Notes: generated by a model from the letters alone, not told the origin. Shown: positions 34,770 to 44,077, numbered from the stretch's first letter. The stretch is 64,000 nucleotides of DNA from Chitinibacter fontanus (GCF_013423785.1 NZ_CP058952.1:992001-1056000), one strand, 5' to 3'. Program-made: numbers and translations.

Positions 34770-35547
34770 ATTGGCATATACTCTATGGCATGCTGCAGTG
34801 TATGCAGCTGGTTATCCCGATTAGGTTGTACCTGATCAGGATGAGGAAAGGGCTTAGCGAATGCGTTCCCGCAAGATATATCGCGGCAAACCTCGCCCCC
34901 TAACTCACTCAATTGGAAATTTGTAATCGGTATTTTACCGCTAATACCCAGCTTTCTGGATTGTGATTTCTTTCCCGCCGTAGCGGTTATCGTTGCCTAC
35001 TCGATGAGAGCAAGTAGCGCGGGGCTCACAAAACGAGAGTGTTTGGCGTAGTCGCGGTGCAATAGCTGATTAGCGGTTATGACGCTCACCGCTCAATAAG
35101 AAGTAGCGATGGTAATTGATTTATTACATTAGCGCACTCACCGGATTTTTCACTTCTGGCCGTCAACCAAAGACACGGCGGGAAGTTCGCCCGACAGAGC
35201 ATACAGATCATCGGAGTTACGATACCCAGTTCCTAAGTCAATAAAAATGCACGCAAAAATAGCCTCCGTGCTATGCCTTTAGCTCTGAACCACGCGTTCA
35301 GCTGAACTCCTGCTCACGATACGAGCCCTCTTTTATCCAAAGAGGTTGGAGTAGTTGGAATTTAATATGGGTTGTACATTGCTGCGGCCACACAAAATAG
35401 TGCGAAGTTTTTCATCGCCCAACATATTAAATATCCCATCAGCCGCCGACAAAGGTCGCGAATTTATATTGCCGAACTGCCGTCACAATCGATCTGCCTG
35501 TCAGAATCCAAGCTCTACCGTGGGGTGCGCGCAGGAGCCCTACACTC
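34770..35547 (+). promoter_or_regulatory. Long untranslated region upstream of rne
   Basis: No gene is supported in these 778 bases between divergent rluC and rne. They contain several stem-loops, including AGCGGT/ACCGCT near 35071-35092 and a perfect 7-bp CCTCTTT/AAAGAGG hairpin at 35327-35345. In E. coli the rne mRNA has a leader of about 360 nt through which RNase E regulates its own level; a similar role here is an inference. The rluC promoter must also lie in this region. I did not find a clear rne promoter. Confidence 0.5.
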
Positions 35548-38505
35548 ATGAAGCGTATGCTTTTTAATGCAACTCAAGCCGAAGAGTTGCGCGTTGCGAT
35601 CGTTGATGGCCAAAAACTCATCGACCTCGATATCGAAACCGTCGGCAAAGAACAGCGCAAATCCAACATCTACAAGGGCATCATTACCCGCATTGAGCCT
35701 AGCCTTGAAGCGTGTTTTGTTGACTATGGCTGTGACCGCCATGGCTTCTTGCCATTCAAAGAAATCGCCCGCTCCTACCTCGCCGAAGGCGACGGCGGCC
35801 GTGGCCGCATCGCGGATAGCCTGAAAGAAGGCCAGCAGCTGATCGTTCAAGTGGAAAAAGACGAACGCGGCAATAAAGGCGCGGCCCTCACCACTTACAT
35901 CAGCCTAGCTGGTCGTTATTTGGTCTTGATGCCCAACAACCCACGTGGCGGCGGTGTTTCGCGTCGCATCGAAGGCGAAGAGCGCAATGAATTGCGCGCC
36001 GCGATGGACCAACTGGAAACGCCTAACGGCATGAGCCTGATCGCGCGTACCGCAGCGATTGGCCGCAACGCCGAAGAATTGCAGTGGGACCTGGGGTATC
36101 TGCTGCAACTCTGGCGCGCAATTGAAGGTGCAGCCAATACCCAGACCGGCGCCTTCCTGATTTACCAAGAATCTAGCCTCGTTATCCGTGCGATTCGCGA
36201 TTACTTCCAGCCGGATATCGGCGAGTTGCTGATCGACAAACGCGATATCTACGAGCAAGCACAGCAGTTTATGAGCCACGTTATGCCTAACAATGTGCAT
36301 AAAGTGAAGTTCTACCAAGACGACGTGCCGCTGTTCTCACGTTTCCAGATTGAACACCAAATCGAAACCGCCTACTCACGTGAAGTGAGCTTACCATCGG
36401 GCGGCGCAATTGTTCTCGATCGTACCGAAGCGCTATGGTCAATCGACGTAAACTCGGCCAAAGCCACGCGCGGCGGCGATATCGAAGAAACCGCATTGCG
36501 TACCAATCTGGAAGCTGCGGACGAAATCGCGCGCCAGATGCGTTTACGCGACGTGGGTGGTTTGATCGTGATCGATTTTATCGACATGGAAAACCCGAAA
36601 AACCAACGCGATGTTGAAAACCGCGTTCGCGAAGCCTTGCATCACGACCGCGCTCGCGTGCAAACCGGCAAAATCAGCCGCTTTGGTTTGATGGAGTTGT
36701 CTCGCCAGCGCCTGCAACCGTCGCTCGAAGAAACCAGCCATATTGCCTGCCCACGCTGTCATGGCACCGGCTTTATCCGCGGCATCGAATCATCAGCATT
36801 GCATATCCTGCGCATCATTCAGGAAGAAGCAATGAAAGAAAACACTGGCGCATTGCACGCGCAAGTACCAGTGGATGTGGCGACCTTCTTGCTCAACGAA
36901 AAACGCGCTGAGTTGTTCGCTGTTGAAGCGCGCCTGAAAGTGGGCGTGATGTTGATTCCAAATATGCATTTGGAAACACCAAACTACAGTATTACTCGTG
37001 TTCGTTCGGAAGACGTACTGCCATTTGAAGATGCACTACCGTCTTACCGCATGGTCGAGCAGCCTGCCGAGGAAGGTTACAAACCAGGCAAAGGCAAAGA
37101 AGAACAAGCCAAACGCCAGGAAGCTGCCGTGAAAGGCATTACGCCAGCTCAACCAGCGCCGGCCAGCACTGAACGCGTCGCCAAACCCGAGCTTAAAGCA
37201 GCACAGCCTTCGCTGTGGAAGAAAATTGTTGCTTGGTTTAGCAGCGAGCCGGAAGAGAAAAAACCGGTCGAAGAAGTCAAGCCTGCACCGCGTCAGCCAC
37301 GTGGTCGCAACGAGCGCCGCAATGGCCGTTTTGATCGCAACGAGAATCGCGAGGGACGGGAAGGTCAAGCTCCACGCGAGCGTGCAGAACGCAGCGAACG
37401 CGGTGAAAAAGCTGAGCGCCCGGAGCGCAACAACCGTTCTAGCAAACCGCGCATCGAGGAAGACATCCAGAAACGCGAAGAACGTCAGCAGCGCCCAAGC
37501 CGTGGCGAACGTCAACCACGTGAAGAGCGCCAACGCCAAGAAGTACGTGCAGAACAAGCGCAAGAGTTGCTGGTAGCAACGGCAAGCGAAGCTGCTGTGA
37601 CGGTTGAAGCAAACAATGCAGCAGAGAGCAATGGCGAGACACGCAATCGCCGCCGTCGTAGCCGTCGTGATCGTCGTGACCGCAATGATCGCAACCCTGC
37701 GGTTGCAGAAATCACAGCGAGCGCAGATGAAGTAAGCACCCCAGCATTTGTGCCTAATGAGGTGATTCTAGAGCAACAGGCTCAACAAGCTGCGGCTGCC
37801 ACAATCGAGTCGGCGGTGACAACTTCAGCAGATGCCATAGCTGAAACGGCTGCGATCGCTGAAGTCACTGAAGCTGCCATCCCAACTCCGGCGACCACTG
37901 CAGTGGCTCCAGAAATTGCAACGACGAACAGCAACAACACGACAGCGCACGCAACTCTAGCCGACGCAGCAAGCGTGCAAGCTGAAGTAGCAGCAGAAAA
38001 CGGCTCGGCAGAAGCCACACAAGCAGACAGTGTTGAAGTAGCTCCGACTGCAGAGAACATTACTGCGGTCGAGGCTGCGACTCCAACCCAAGCCGTAATT
38101 GCTGAAGCTACGCCAGTAGTAGCCGCCATTAGCGAAGAAGTGCAAATTGCGGTGCAGGCTGTGGTTGTAGACACCGTAAAAGCGGAGTTTGTCGTGGCTA
38201 GCCCAGCTGAAGTTGGCTTAACCCAAGTGGCCACCCGCGGCGATACACCTGCGGCAGCTACCCCAGTGATTGAGCCGGTACTGCCTCAACGTCGTCGCCG
38301 CAAAGATGTGCAAACCAATGCTGCGGATACTCCTGTAGCAGACGAGCCACTGCAATTGGTTGAAACTCGTAACAGCATTGCAGCAAGCGAGCCTATCGTC
38401 GTTGCACCAAGCACGACCCGCCGTCGCCGTAAAGATGTACTGGCAAATAGCACTGGCGAGCAAAATGCAGCAAGCCCACTCGCGCAAGTTGAAACCAAAC
38501 AGTAA
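35548..38505 (+). CDS. rne: Ribonuclease E
   Basis: The essential single-strand endoribonuclease and degradosome scaffold, 985 residues. The S1 domain is near residues 37-120 (KGIITRIEPSLEACFVDYG); the DNase I-like catalytic part has SIDVNSAKATRGGD and VIDFIDMENPKNQRDVE with the two metal-binding Asp residues; the Zn-link is CPRCHGTG. From about residue 510 the protein is low-complexity: an Arg/Glu-rich RNA-binding stretch, a long Ala/Glu/Thr-rich stretch, and two similar C-terminal blocks each carrying RRRRKDV. An SD AGGAG precedes the ATG by about 10 nt. A strong terminator follows. Confidence 0.96.
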   Translation: MKRMLFNATQAEELRVAIVDGQKLIDLDIETVGKEQRKSNIYKGIITRIEPSLEACFVDYGCDRHGFLPFKEIARSYLAEGDGGRGRIADSLKEGQQLIVQVEKDERGNKGAALTTYISLAGRYLVLMPNNPRGGGVSRRIEGEERNELRAAMDQLETPNGMSLIARTAAIGRNAEELQWDLGYLLQLWRAIEGAANTQTGAFLIYQESSLVIRAIRDYFQPDIGELLIDKRDIYEQAQQFMSHVMPNNVHKVKFYQDDVPLFSRFQIEHQIETAYSREVSLPSGGAIVLDRTEALWSIDVNSAKATRGGDIEETALRTNLEAADEIARQMRLRDVGGLIVIDFIDMENPKNQRDVENRVREALHHDRARVQTGKISRFGLMELSRQRLQPSLEETSHIACPRCHGTGFIRGIESSALHILRIIQEEAMKENTGALHAQVPVDVATFLLNEKRAELFAVEARLKVGVMLIPNMHLETPNYSITRVRSEDVLPFEDALPSYRMVEQPAEEGYKPGKGKEEQAKRQEAAVKGITPAQPAPASTERVAKPELKAAQPSLWKKIVAWFSSEPEEKKPVEEVKPAPRQPRGRNERRNGRFDRNENREGREGQAPRERAERSERGEKAERPERNNRSSKPRIEEDIQKREERQQRPSRGERQPREERQRQEVRAEQAQELLVATASEAAVTVEANNAAESNGETRNRRRRSRRDRRDRNDRNPAVAEITASADEVSTPAFVPNEVILEQQAQQAAAATIESAVTTSADAIAETAAIAEVTEAAIPTPATTAVAPEIATTNSNNTTAHATLADAASVQAEVAAENGSAEATQADSVEVAPTAENITAVEAATPTQAVIAEATPVVAAISEEVQIAVQAVVVDTVKAEFVVASPAEVGLTQVATRGDTPAAATPVIEPVLPQRRRRKDVQTNAADTPVADEPLQLVETRNSIAASEPIVVAPSTTRRRRKDVLANSTGEQNAASPLAQVETKQ

Positions 38506-38520
38506 ACTTACGTCATCCCT

Positions 38521-38553
38521 AAAAAAACCACACCCAAAAGGTGTGGTTTTTTT
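38521..38553 (+). terminator. Intrinsic terminator of rne
   Basis: AACCACACC, a 5-nt loop, GGTGTGGTT and a T-run, 15 nt after the rne stop codon. Confidence 0.92.
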
Positions 38554-38638
38554 ATTTTCTCTCTAGCAGAGCTTGAAGGTCTGTTCTAGTATGGAATTGG
38601 TTTCAACCGATAAGAAAAATGCCCACGGGAGTGTTGCC

Positions 38639-39466
38639 ATGAAATTGGAAGAAGTATTCGAACAGACCCATAAGTTACCCACCATTCCAAAGGTCGTCCA
38701 AGAGTTAATCGACAGCTTCAGCAATGAAGACATCGATATTGATACCATCGCCAAGAAAATTGCACTTGACCAAGTCATTACCGCCAAAGTTCTACGCCTA
38801 GCTAACTCAGCTCATTTTGGTGCTAGTCGCCAGATTGGTTCGGTTCAGGAAGCGGTGGTTGTATTAGGTTTTAATACGGTACGCACCCTCGTCGTGGCAT
38901 CAGGTATTACTGGCGCATTTGTAGCCACCCCAGGTTTTGATCGCAAGAAATTCTGGAAAAACAGCCTGCAAGTTGCCACGGTCGCCAAATGGCTGGCTAA
39001 ACCTGCCAAAATGAATGGCGAAGTAGCATTTACCGCGGGGATGATTCACAACATCGGTGAAATGCTTATTCACATTGTTGCACCAGAAGTCGCAGCTAAA
39101 ATTGACCAATTCGTCGAAAATGGAGCCGCAGATCGCGTAGCGCTGGAAGACAATAATATTGGCTTTGACTACGTCATGGTGGGTGAAGAGCTCGCACGTC
39201 GCTGGAATTTCCCCGTAGCGATTCAACAAGCCATAAAATATCAAAATCAACCGGAAAACCAAGAGCCAAGCGATAAATTAAGCGCGATTCTAAACTTAGC
39301 CAAAGTAATCACCCACCAGCAACATGAGTCAGCGGCCAATGATGCCATTGCGGCGGCTATCCCAGAAAGTGTTGCACAATTAGCAGGCCTCACTCAGGCT
39401 GGCTTAGCTGAGAAATTAGATGAACTTGCCGATCTATCTAGTGGATTAGACGAGTTAATTGCGTAA
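38639..39466 (+). CDS. HDOD domain signalling protein
   Basis: A cytoplasmic 275-residue protein made almost only of an HDOD domain (LPTIPKVVQELIDSFSNED at the start, then ALDQVITAKVLRLANSAHFG and GMIHNIGEMLIH). HDOD proteins are catalytically dead relatives of HD phosphohydrolases and act in signalling, motility and c-di-GMP-linked control. The start at 38639 is chosen because GGGAG lies upstream and the domain starts just after; the frame is open 22 codons earlier. It follows the rne terminator and is probably monocistronic. Confidence 0.9.
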   Translation: MKLEEVFEQTHKLPTIPKVVQELIDSFSNEDIDIDTIAKKIALDQVITAKVLRLANSAHFGASRQIGSVQEAVVVLGFNTVRTLVVASGITGAFVATPGFDRKKFWKNSLQVATVAKWLAKPAKMNGEVAFTAGMIHNIGEMLIHIVAPEVAAKIDQFVENGAADRVALEDNNIGFDYVMVGEELARRWNFPVAIQQAIKYQNQPENQEPSDKLSAILNLAKVITHQQHESAANDAIAAAIPESVAQLAGLTQAGLAEKLDELADLSSGLDELIA

Positions 39467-39558
39467 CAACGCCATAAATCGTTAATATTTCTGTGGTTTT
39501 TCCCGCAAAAATAGGGAAACACCTGATTATCTGAACACTTAAAGCTTACTAGCATCAA

Positions 39559-39607
39559 GGCAGAGCATGAAAACCGTAAGATGGTTTATCATCTCTGCCT
39601 TTTGTTT
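39559..39607 (+). terminator. Hairpin with T-rich tail between HDOD gene and amino-acid ABC operon
   Basis: GGCAGAG pairs with CTCTGCC, with a further inner stem (GAAAACC with GGTTTATC, imperfect), and is followed by TTTTGTTT. It may end the HDOD transcript or act as an attenuator 22 nt before the binding-protein start codon. Confidence 0.6.
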
Positions 39608-39628
39608 ATCCCGCTGGAGAACTGCCCC

Positions 39629-40381
39629 ATGCTTCGCACCCCATTCCGCTTTTTAACTACTGCACTGTTGGCCGGTATGATGCTCAATGCTCCAGCGCAT
39701 GCAGCAAAAACCTACCAAGTGGCCACCGATGCCGCTTATGCGCCTTTTGAATCATTGAATGAGAAAAAAGAAGCCGTCGGCTTTGACATGGACATCATGA
39801 AAGCGGTTGCGGCCAAAGCAGGCCTACAAATCAAATTTGTGAACACGCCATGGGAAGGTATTTTTGCTTCGCTCAATAATGGCGACCGTGACATTGTAAT
39901 TTCTGCAGTAACTATCACCCCTGAACGTAAACAATCGATGGACTTCTCTGAGCCTTATTTCGAAGCCAAACAACTGATTGCCGTTGGCCAAAGTAGCAAA
40001 GCCACTAAACTGGCCGATCTAAAAGGCAAAAAAATCGGTGTACAAACTGGTACTACTGGCGACGAAGTGGCGCAAAAACTACTCGGCAAAACCAGCCCGA
40101 ACATTAAACGCTTTGAATCTACCCCACTAGCTATTCAAGAATTGCAAAGCGGTGGTGTTGATGCCGTGATTGCCGATAATGGTGTTGTTGTTAATTACGT
40201 ATCCAACAATGCCAAAGCCAAATTGAAAACCATCGATGATGCTACTTTTGCCAAAGAGTACTACGGCATCGTGGTGAAAAAAGGCAATAAAGCTTTGCTT
40301 GAGCAAATCAACAAAGGCCTAGCTGCAATCAAGGCTGATGGCACTTACGACAAAATCTACAAGCAGTACTTCGGCAAATAA
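39629..40381 (+). CDS. Amino-acid ABC transporter substrate-binding protein
   Basis: A periplasmic binding protein of 250 residues from the polar/basic amino-acid family (SBP_bac_3). The signal peptide MLRTPFRFLTTALLAGMML ends near APAHA. Mature motifs are DAAYAPFESLNEKKEAVGFD, ISAVTITPERKQSMDFSEPY and KGKKIGVQTGTTGDEV. The start at 39629 follows CTGGAG; the frame is open further upstream but that would spoil the signal peptide and overlap a terminator hairpin. The permease gene follows. No ATPase gene is next to it, so the energy-coupling subunit must lie elsewhere. Confidence 0.93.
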   Translation: MLRTPFRFLTTALLAGMMLNAPAHAAKTYQVATDAAYAPFESLNEKKEAVGFDMDIMKAVAAKAGLQIKFVNTPWEGIFASLNNGDRDIVISAVTITPERKQSMDFSEPYFEAKQLIAVGQSSKATKLADLKGKKIGVQTGTTGDEVAQKLLGKTSPNIKRFESTPLAIQELQSGGVDAVIADNGVVVNYVSNNAKAKLKTIDDATFAKEYYGIVVKKGNKALLEQINKGLAAIKADGTYDKIYKQYFGK

Positions 40382-40415
40382 GGCGCGGCTTTTTCCGCCT
40401 CACTCGCTCTGCTCA

Positions 40416-40452
40416 GACAATAAAGCGCAACCTTGAGTTGTGCTTTATTGTC
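40416..40452 (+). other. 16-bp stem-loop between binding-protein and permease genes
   Basis: GACAATAAAGCGCAAC pairs with GTTGTGCTTTATTGTC (one G-U) around a 5-nt loop, 24 nt before the permease start codon. There is no T-run. It fits a stabiliser or processing site that raises binding-protein yield over permease. Confidence 0.7.
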
Positions 40453-40475
40453 TTAAGCAAACACATGGTAAGACA

Positions 40476-41276
40476 ATGGATTTCAATCAATTTTGGCAAC
40501 ACGTACAGCAGGCTGTCCCGCTGCTAGATAATTTCCAACTGCAGATGGTGTGGGAATACCGCGAGCTATTTATCGACGGTATCCAGATGACACTGGGCAT
40601 CACCTTGATTGCAGTGGTGCTTGGCACGTTAATTGGCCTATTTGCGGGTATGGCACGCTTAGCCGACGTAAAACATGGCCCGTGGAAGTACCCTGTACGC
40701 TTTCTACTGCGCTGGCCAGCAACAGCTTATGTAACGTTTTTCCGCGGCACACCGCTGTTTGTACAGATTCTACTAACCCACTTTGCGGTAATGCCGCTGC
40801 TGGTGCATCCAGACCACGGTTTGATTCTGAGTGGTGAGCTAGCATCCACCTTGCGACAAGACTATGGTGCCTTTCTTTCTGGTCTAGTGGCACTCACATT
40901 AAATGCAGGCGCGTACATCACTGAGATTTTTCGCGCAGGGATTCAATCGATCGCCAAAGGGCAATTTGAGGCGGCACGTTCGCTCGGCATGACCTATGGC
41001 CAAACCATGCGCTTTATTATCGTACCGCAAGCTTTCCGCCGAATGCTACCGCCACTCGGTAATGAAGCCATTATGCTGCTGAAAGATAGCTCATTGGTTT
41101 CTGCAATTGGTTTGGGTGAACTCGCCTACGCAGCAAGGACTGTGGCTGGTGCATATTCACGTTATTGGGAGCCCTATCTCACGATCTCATTTATTTACCT
41201 GATCATGACTTTGGTGCTCGCAGCGGGCGTGAACCACCTAGAAAAGCGTTACCAGCAAAGCGGTGGCATTCACTAA
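40476..41276 (+). CDS. Amino-acid ABC transporter permease (HisM/GlnP type)
   Basis: An inner-membrane permease of 266 residues. The N-terminal half has FIDGIQMTLGITLIAVVLG, the FRGTPLFVQI motif typical of amino-acid permeases, and the EAA loop AKGQFEAARSLGMTYGQTM followed by LPPLGNEAIMLLKDSSL. About five membrane segments. The start at 40476 (MDFNQF) follows GGTAAGA; the frame extends 12 codons upstream into the stem-loop. It is cotranscribed with the binding protein. Only one permease gene and no ATPase gene are present. Confidence 0.93.
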   Translation: MDFNQFWQHVQQAVPLLDNFQLQMVWEYRELFIDGIQMTLGITLIAVVLGTLIGLFAGMARLADVKHGPWKYPVRFLLRWPATAYVTFFRGTPLFVQILLTHFAVMPLLVHPDHGLILSGELASTLRQDYGAFLSGLVALTLNAGAYITEIFRAGIQSIAKGQFEAARSLGMTYGQTMRFIIVPQAFRRMLPPLGNEAIMLLKDSSLVSAIGLGELAYAARTVAGAYSRYWEPYLTISFIYLIMTLVLAAGVNHLEKRYQQSGGIH

Positions 41277-41295
41277 GCTTGCCGCCAGCTTCAAT

Positions 41296-41323
41296 AAAAA
41301 AGCCCGCGTTTGCGGGCTTTTTT
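41296..41323. terminator. Bidirectional intrinsic terminator (amino-acid permease / LysR gene)
   Basis: An A-run, GCCCGC, a 4-nt loop, GCGGGC and six T. It lies between convergent genes and directly precedes a 49-bp repeat. Confidence 0.92.
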
Positions 41324-41326
41324 ATT

Positions 41327-41375
41327 GGGTATATGACCAAACCACAATTTAAATATCACCTTTAAAGGCATACCC
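41327..41375. repeat. 49-bp inverted-repeat element, copy 7
   Basis: Ends GGGTATATG and GCATACCC, 49 bp. It lies 3 nt after the permease terminator and 2 nt from the stop codon of the minus-strand LysR gene. Confidence 0.82.
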
Positions 41376-41377
41376 CA

Positions 41378-42304
41378 TTAAGGTATGTAGGGCATTGCAA
41401 TTTCGTCACTTCGTGCAATACCTGCCGTGGCTTTTTTGCATAATTCCAGAAATGCGCCCATGCTCGGAGTTTGATATTTTTGCTTATGCACCACAAAGTG
41501 AAACTGTCGGCCCAAATCCAAGCCAGCAACCTCCAGTGGTACTAAGCTGCCACGACGAAACGCGTCTTTCAGCGCTAAGCGCGAAATGCAGCCGATTCCT
41601 AAGCCAGATTCCACGGCACGTTTAATGGCCTCGGTATGCTCAAGCTCAAGCCGAATATCGAGCTGAGACAGAGCATGACGCATGGCAAATTCAAACGTCT
41701 GACGTGTTCCCGAACCTTGCTCACGCACAATCCAAGAAGCTTTGACCAGATCATCAAATGTCACTTTGGCCTGCTGCGCCAAGGGATGTTGTGGGGCGGC
41801 AAACACGACCAATTCATCGGCCACCCAAGGCAAGACTATCAAATCAGGATGCTGGCAATCACCCTCGATCAAGCCTAGATCCAGCTCAAAGTGCACTACC
41901 TGATTCACAATCATCGACGTATTGTGCACAGCCAGGCTCACGCGACAACCAGGATGCTGGCGCATAAAATCACCGATCAATAACGTAGCTAAATAATTAC
42001 CAATGGTCAGCGTGGCCCCGACGCGAAGCGGGCCAAACCCATGTTGACCACTGAGCATGGCATCCATGCTTTGCGCTCGATCGAGCAGCTCAATGGCGCG
42101 CGGTAACAATAAAGCCCCCAGCTCATTCAGTTGCAGGCGTTTACCAACCCGATCAAACAAGCGCATTTCATATTGACGCTCTAACTCAGCAAGTGCAGTA
42201 CTGGTCGCCGATTGCGACATTTTCAATTGCTCAGCCGCACGCGACACACTCTCCCCTTGCCCAACGGCGACAAACACTTCCAACTGCCTAAGGGTGAACT
42301 TCAT
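41378..42304 (-). CDS. LysR-type transcriptional regulator
   Basis: A 308-residue DNA-binding regulator. The N-terminal winged helix (about residues 1-60) has RQLEVFVAVGQGESVSRAA and SQSATSTALAELERQ. The effector-binding domain (about 90-295) starts at LRVGATLTIGNYLATLLI. The pattern is that of the CbbR/YeiE branch; the effector and targets are unknown. It is convergent with the amino-acid transporter operon and its stop codon touches a 49-bp repeat. Confidence 0.9.
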   Translation of the reverse strand: MKFTLRQLEVFVAVGQGESVSRAAEQLKMSQSATSTALAELERQYEMRLFDRVGKRLQLNELGALLLPRAIELLDRAQSMDAMLSGQHGFGPLRVGATLTIGNYLATLLIGDFMRQHPGCRVSLAVHNTSMIVNQVVHFELDLGLIEGDCQHPDLIVLPWVADELVVFAAPQHPLAQQAKVTFDDLVKASWIVREQGSGTRQTFEFAMRHALSQLDIRLELEHTEAIKRAVESGLGIGCISRLALKDAFRRGSLVPLEVAGLDLGRQFHFVVHKQKYQTPSMGAFLELCKKATAGIARSDEIAMPYIP

Positions 42305-42399
42305 TCTGCGCCTTCAATAAAATCGAATTAATTAATCCAAATTATAAATATAGGAAGACAGCGAAGCAATCTTAGCCAACGCCGACTCGCCAAAATGGC

Positions 42400-43629
42400 T
42401 CATAGGCGTTTCATGCAGGTTTCGTAGCGGCCTTTCACTCGATTAGCAAACCATTCGGTGGTTAGCTTGCGCGTGATTTTGGGGCTTTTTAGATCAATTT
42501 GCGGCATGCTGGCACGCGGCCAGCGTTTACCGCCTTTTTCGGCCAAGGCATATACTTTTTGGTAAAGCTCGGTTTGCGCAAAGCCAACTAGTTTTTCTTG
42601 CTTCAGATCACGCAAGATTTCATCACGACTCATTCCCAAACTAGCCGCCACGGCATACAAAGCCGACTGCACGCTGCTGGTGCCTGTTGGCACCCCATTA
42701 CTGTAGCTAAGTAAATCACCGTCCTCGACCAACTCTTTACCGCTAAGCTGTGAAACTACCTGCTGAAATGCAGCATTACGGCTCGCGTAACGACCAGCAT
42801 TAAAATCAGCAAAGCGATACACCATATCAGTATAGGGCGCGGGATATTGCAACAGAATGGCTGCACCAAAATACACCCCACCACGGCGGGTAAATACTTC
42901 GCTACGGATGCTCCCTTTACGCGGATAAGGATACGGCCACACCTGTGTGTGCTGCTGGGCAAACTCAACACTCACCTGCATTGGCCCACCAGTACGAATC
43001 GGGTTTTTCATATTCAGTGGCAAATTCAGGTTTTTGGCTTCGGCCGCCAAATCCTCGAATAAATCATTCATTTCCCGCTCGGTACGCAAGCTGTCGATCC
43101 GCGCCTTGTAGCTTTTCCCCGTAGGTGATGGCTTCAGCAGTGCCGTTTGCACCGCAATCAGTGGAATATGATATTTACCTGCGCGCTCTTCGATGGCGCC
43201 CCAAACAATTTTTGGCAAACCAGGAACGACTGGATCACCTTGCCAGCTCGACTCTTGCTCAATCGTAGCCGCCAATGCGCACACATATTCTGGCGTGTAG
43301 GCAAGCTTGAGTGCGCTAAATGCACTGTGAATATCATCTATCCAGCCTTCACGATCTCCGATCTTGGGCGGTAATAGTTGTGCGATCAGCACGCGTCCCT
43401 GCGCGTCAGAAAGCTGAGGCTTGGGGCTAGCCTTTGGCGTAGCGACAGGGCTAGGCGTAGGGCTGAGCAATGGTGCAGGGCTAGGGCTGTGCGGTGCAAC
43501 GCTGGGCGTCGGCAAAGCTGCGACAGGCGTTGCGCTTGGCAGCGGACTAGGCGCCAAGGGCGCTTGTGTAGCGCACGCACTGAGCAATGAAACGGCAATA
43601 AACAGAAAAATCCGACGCATAGTAGACAT
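42400..43629 (-). CDS. DUF1615-family lipoprotein
   Basis: A 409-residue probable lipoprotein: the signal peptide RRIFLFIAVSLLSAC ends in the lipobox LSAC. A Pro/Ser/Ala-rich linker of about 50 residues follows, which may span the periplasm, then the folded domain. The segment AATIEQESSWQGDP with a conserved Glu resembles a lysozyme-like transglycosylase active site, and IRTGGPMQVSVEFAQ and FADFNAGRYASRNAAFQ fit the DUF1615 family as I know it. A cell-wall role is inferred, not proven. The start may also be the ATG three codons downstream (43620). Confidence 0.8.
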   Translation of the reverse strand: MSTMRRIFLFIAVSLLSACATQAPLAPSPLPSATPVAALPTPSVAPHSPSPAPLLSPTPSPVATPKASPKPQLSDAQGRVLIAQLLPPKIGDREGWIDDIHSAFSALKLAYTPEYVCALAATIEQESSWQGDPVVPGLPKIVWGAIEERAGKYHIPLIAVQTALLKPSPTGKSYKARIDSLRTEREMNDLFEDLAAEAKNLNLPLNMKNPIRTGGPMQVSVEFAQQHTQVWPYPYPRKGSIRSEVFTRRGGVYFGAAILLQYPAPYTDMVYRFADFNAGRYASRNAAFQQVVSQLSGKELVEDGDLLSYSNGVPTGTSSVQSALYAVAASLGMSRDEILRDLKQEKLVGFAQTELYQKVYALAEKGGKRWPRASMPQIDLKSPKITRKLTTEWFANRVKGRYETCMKRL

Positions 43630-43810
43630 TCCACTTCAATAAGGTGGCAAGCTTAAAGTTGCTGCTACACTGAATCAAGCATAAATACAAATGGTTACGC
43701 TCAAAAATGCACAAAAAGTGGCGCAATTTTTGGCTAAAACCTGTATAGTTCGCCCTTATTTAAAAAAATGACGCTCAAACAGATCGGCGTCAGCCTTACT
43801 GGAATAAAGC

Positions 43811-44074
43811 ATGTCAAAAGAAGACGTTGTTGAAATGGAAGGTGTTGTGGCCGAGGTATTCCCGGACACTCGCTTTCGTGTAACTCTGACTAATGGTATA
43901 GAAATCACGGCCTACGCTTCAGGTAAGATTCGTCAAAACCATATCCGTATTATCGCGGGCGACCGTGTTACTGTTGAAATGTCACCGTATGACTTGACCA
44001 AAGGTCGCGTCACTTTCCGTCACAAAGACGAACGCGGCGGCGCACCAACAGGTGGCAACTTCCGCCGTCGCTAA
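43811..44074 (+). CDS. infA: Translation initiation factor IF-1 with C-terminal extension
   Basis: A small S1-fold factor that binds the 30S A site during initiation. [19 protein letters not shown] and ISGK-like [17 protein letters not shown] with [15 protein letters not shown] are the IF-1 core. At 87 residues it is about 15 longer than the common 72-residue form; the extra tail is basic and Gly/Arg-rich (RRR at the end). Extended IF-1 copies occur in betaproteobacteria, often besides the ribosomal-operon infA. It stands alone here, between divergently placed genes, with a 49-bp repeat 3 nt after its stop and a terminator behind that. Confidence 0.93.
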   Translation: MSKEDVVEMEGVVAEVFPDTRFRVTLTNGIEITAYASGKIRQNHIRIIAGDRVTVEMSPYDLTKGRVTFRHKDERGGAPTGGNFRRR

Positions 44075-44077
44075 TAC

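Noticed and set aside
34931..34949. CGGTATTTTACCG followed by ATACCC in the rne upstream region as a repeat copy
   Set aside because: The ends are about 19 bp apart instead of 49; it looks like an independent small hairpin.
37036..37563. Hydrophobic open frame on the minus strand in rne
   Set aside because: It comes from the Arg/Glu/Ala-rich tail of RNase E read in reverse; low complexity explains it.
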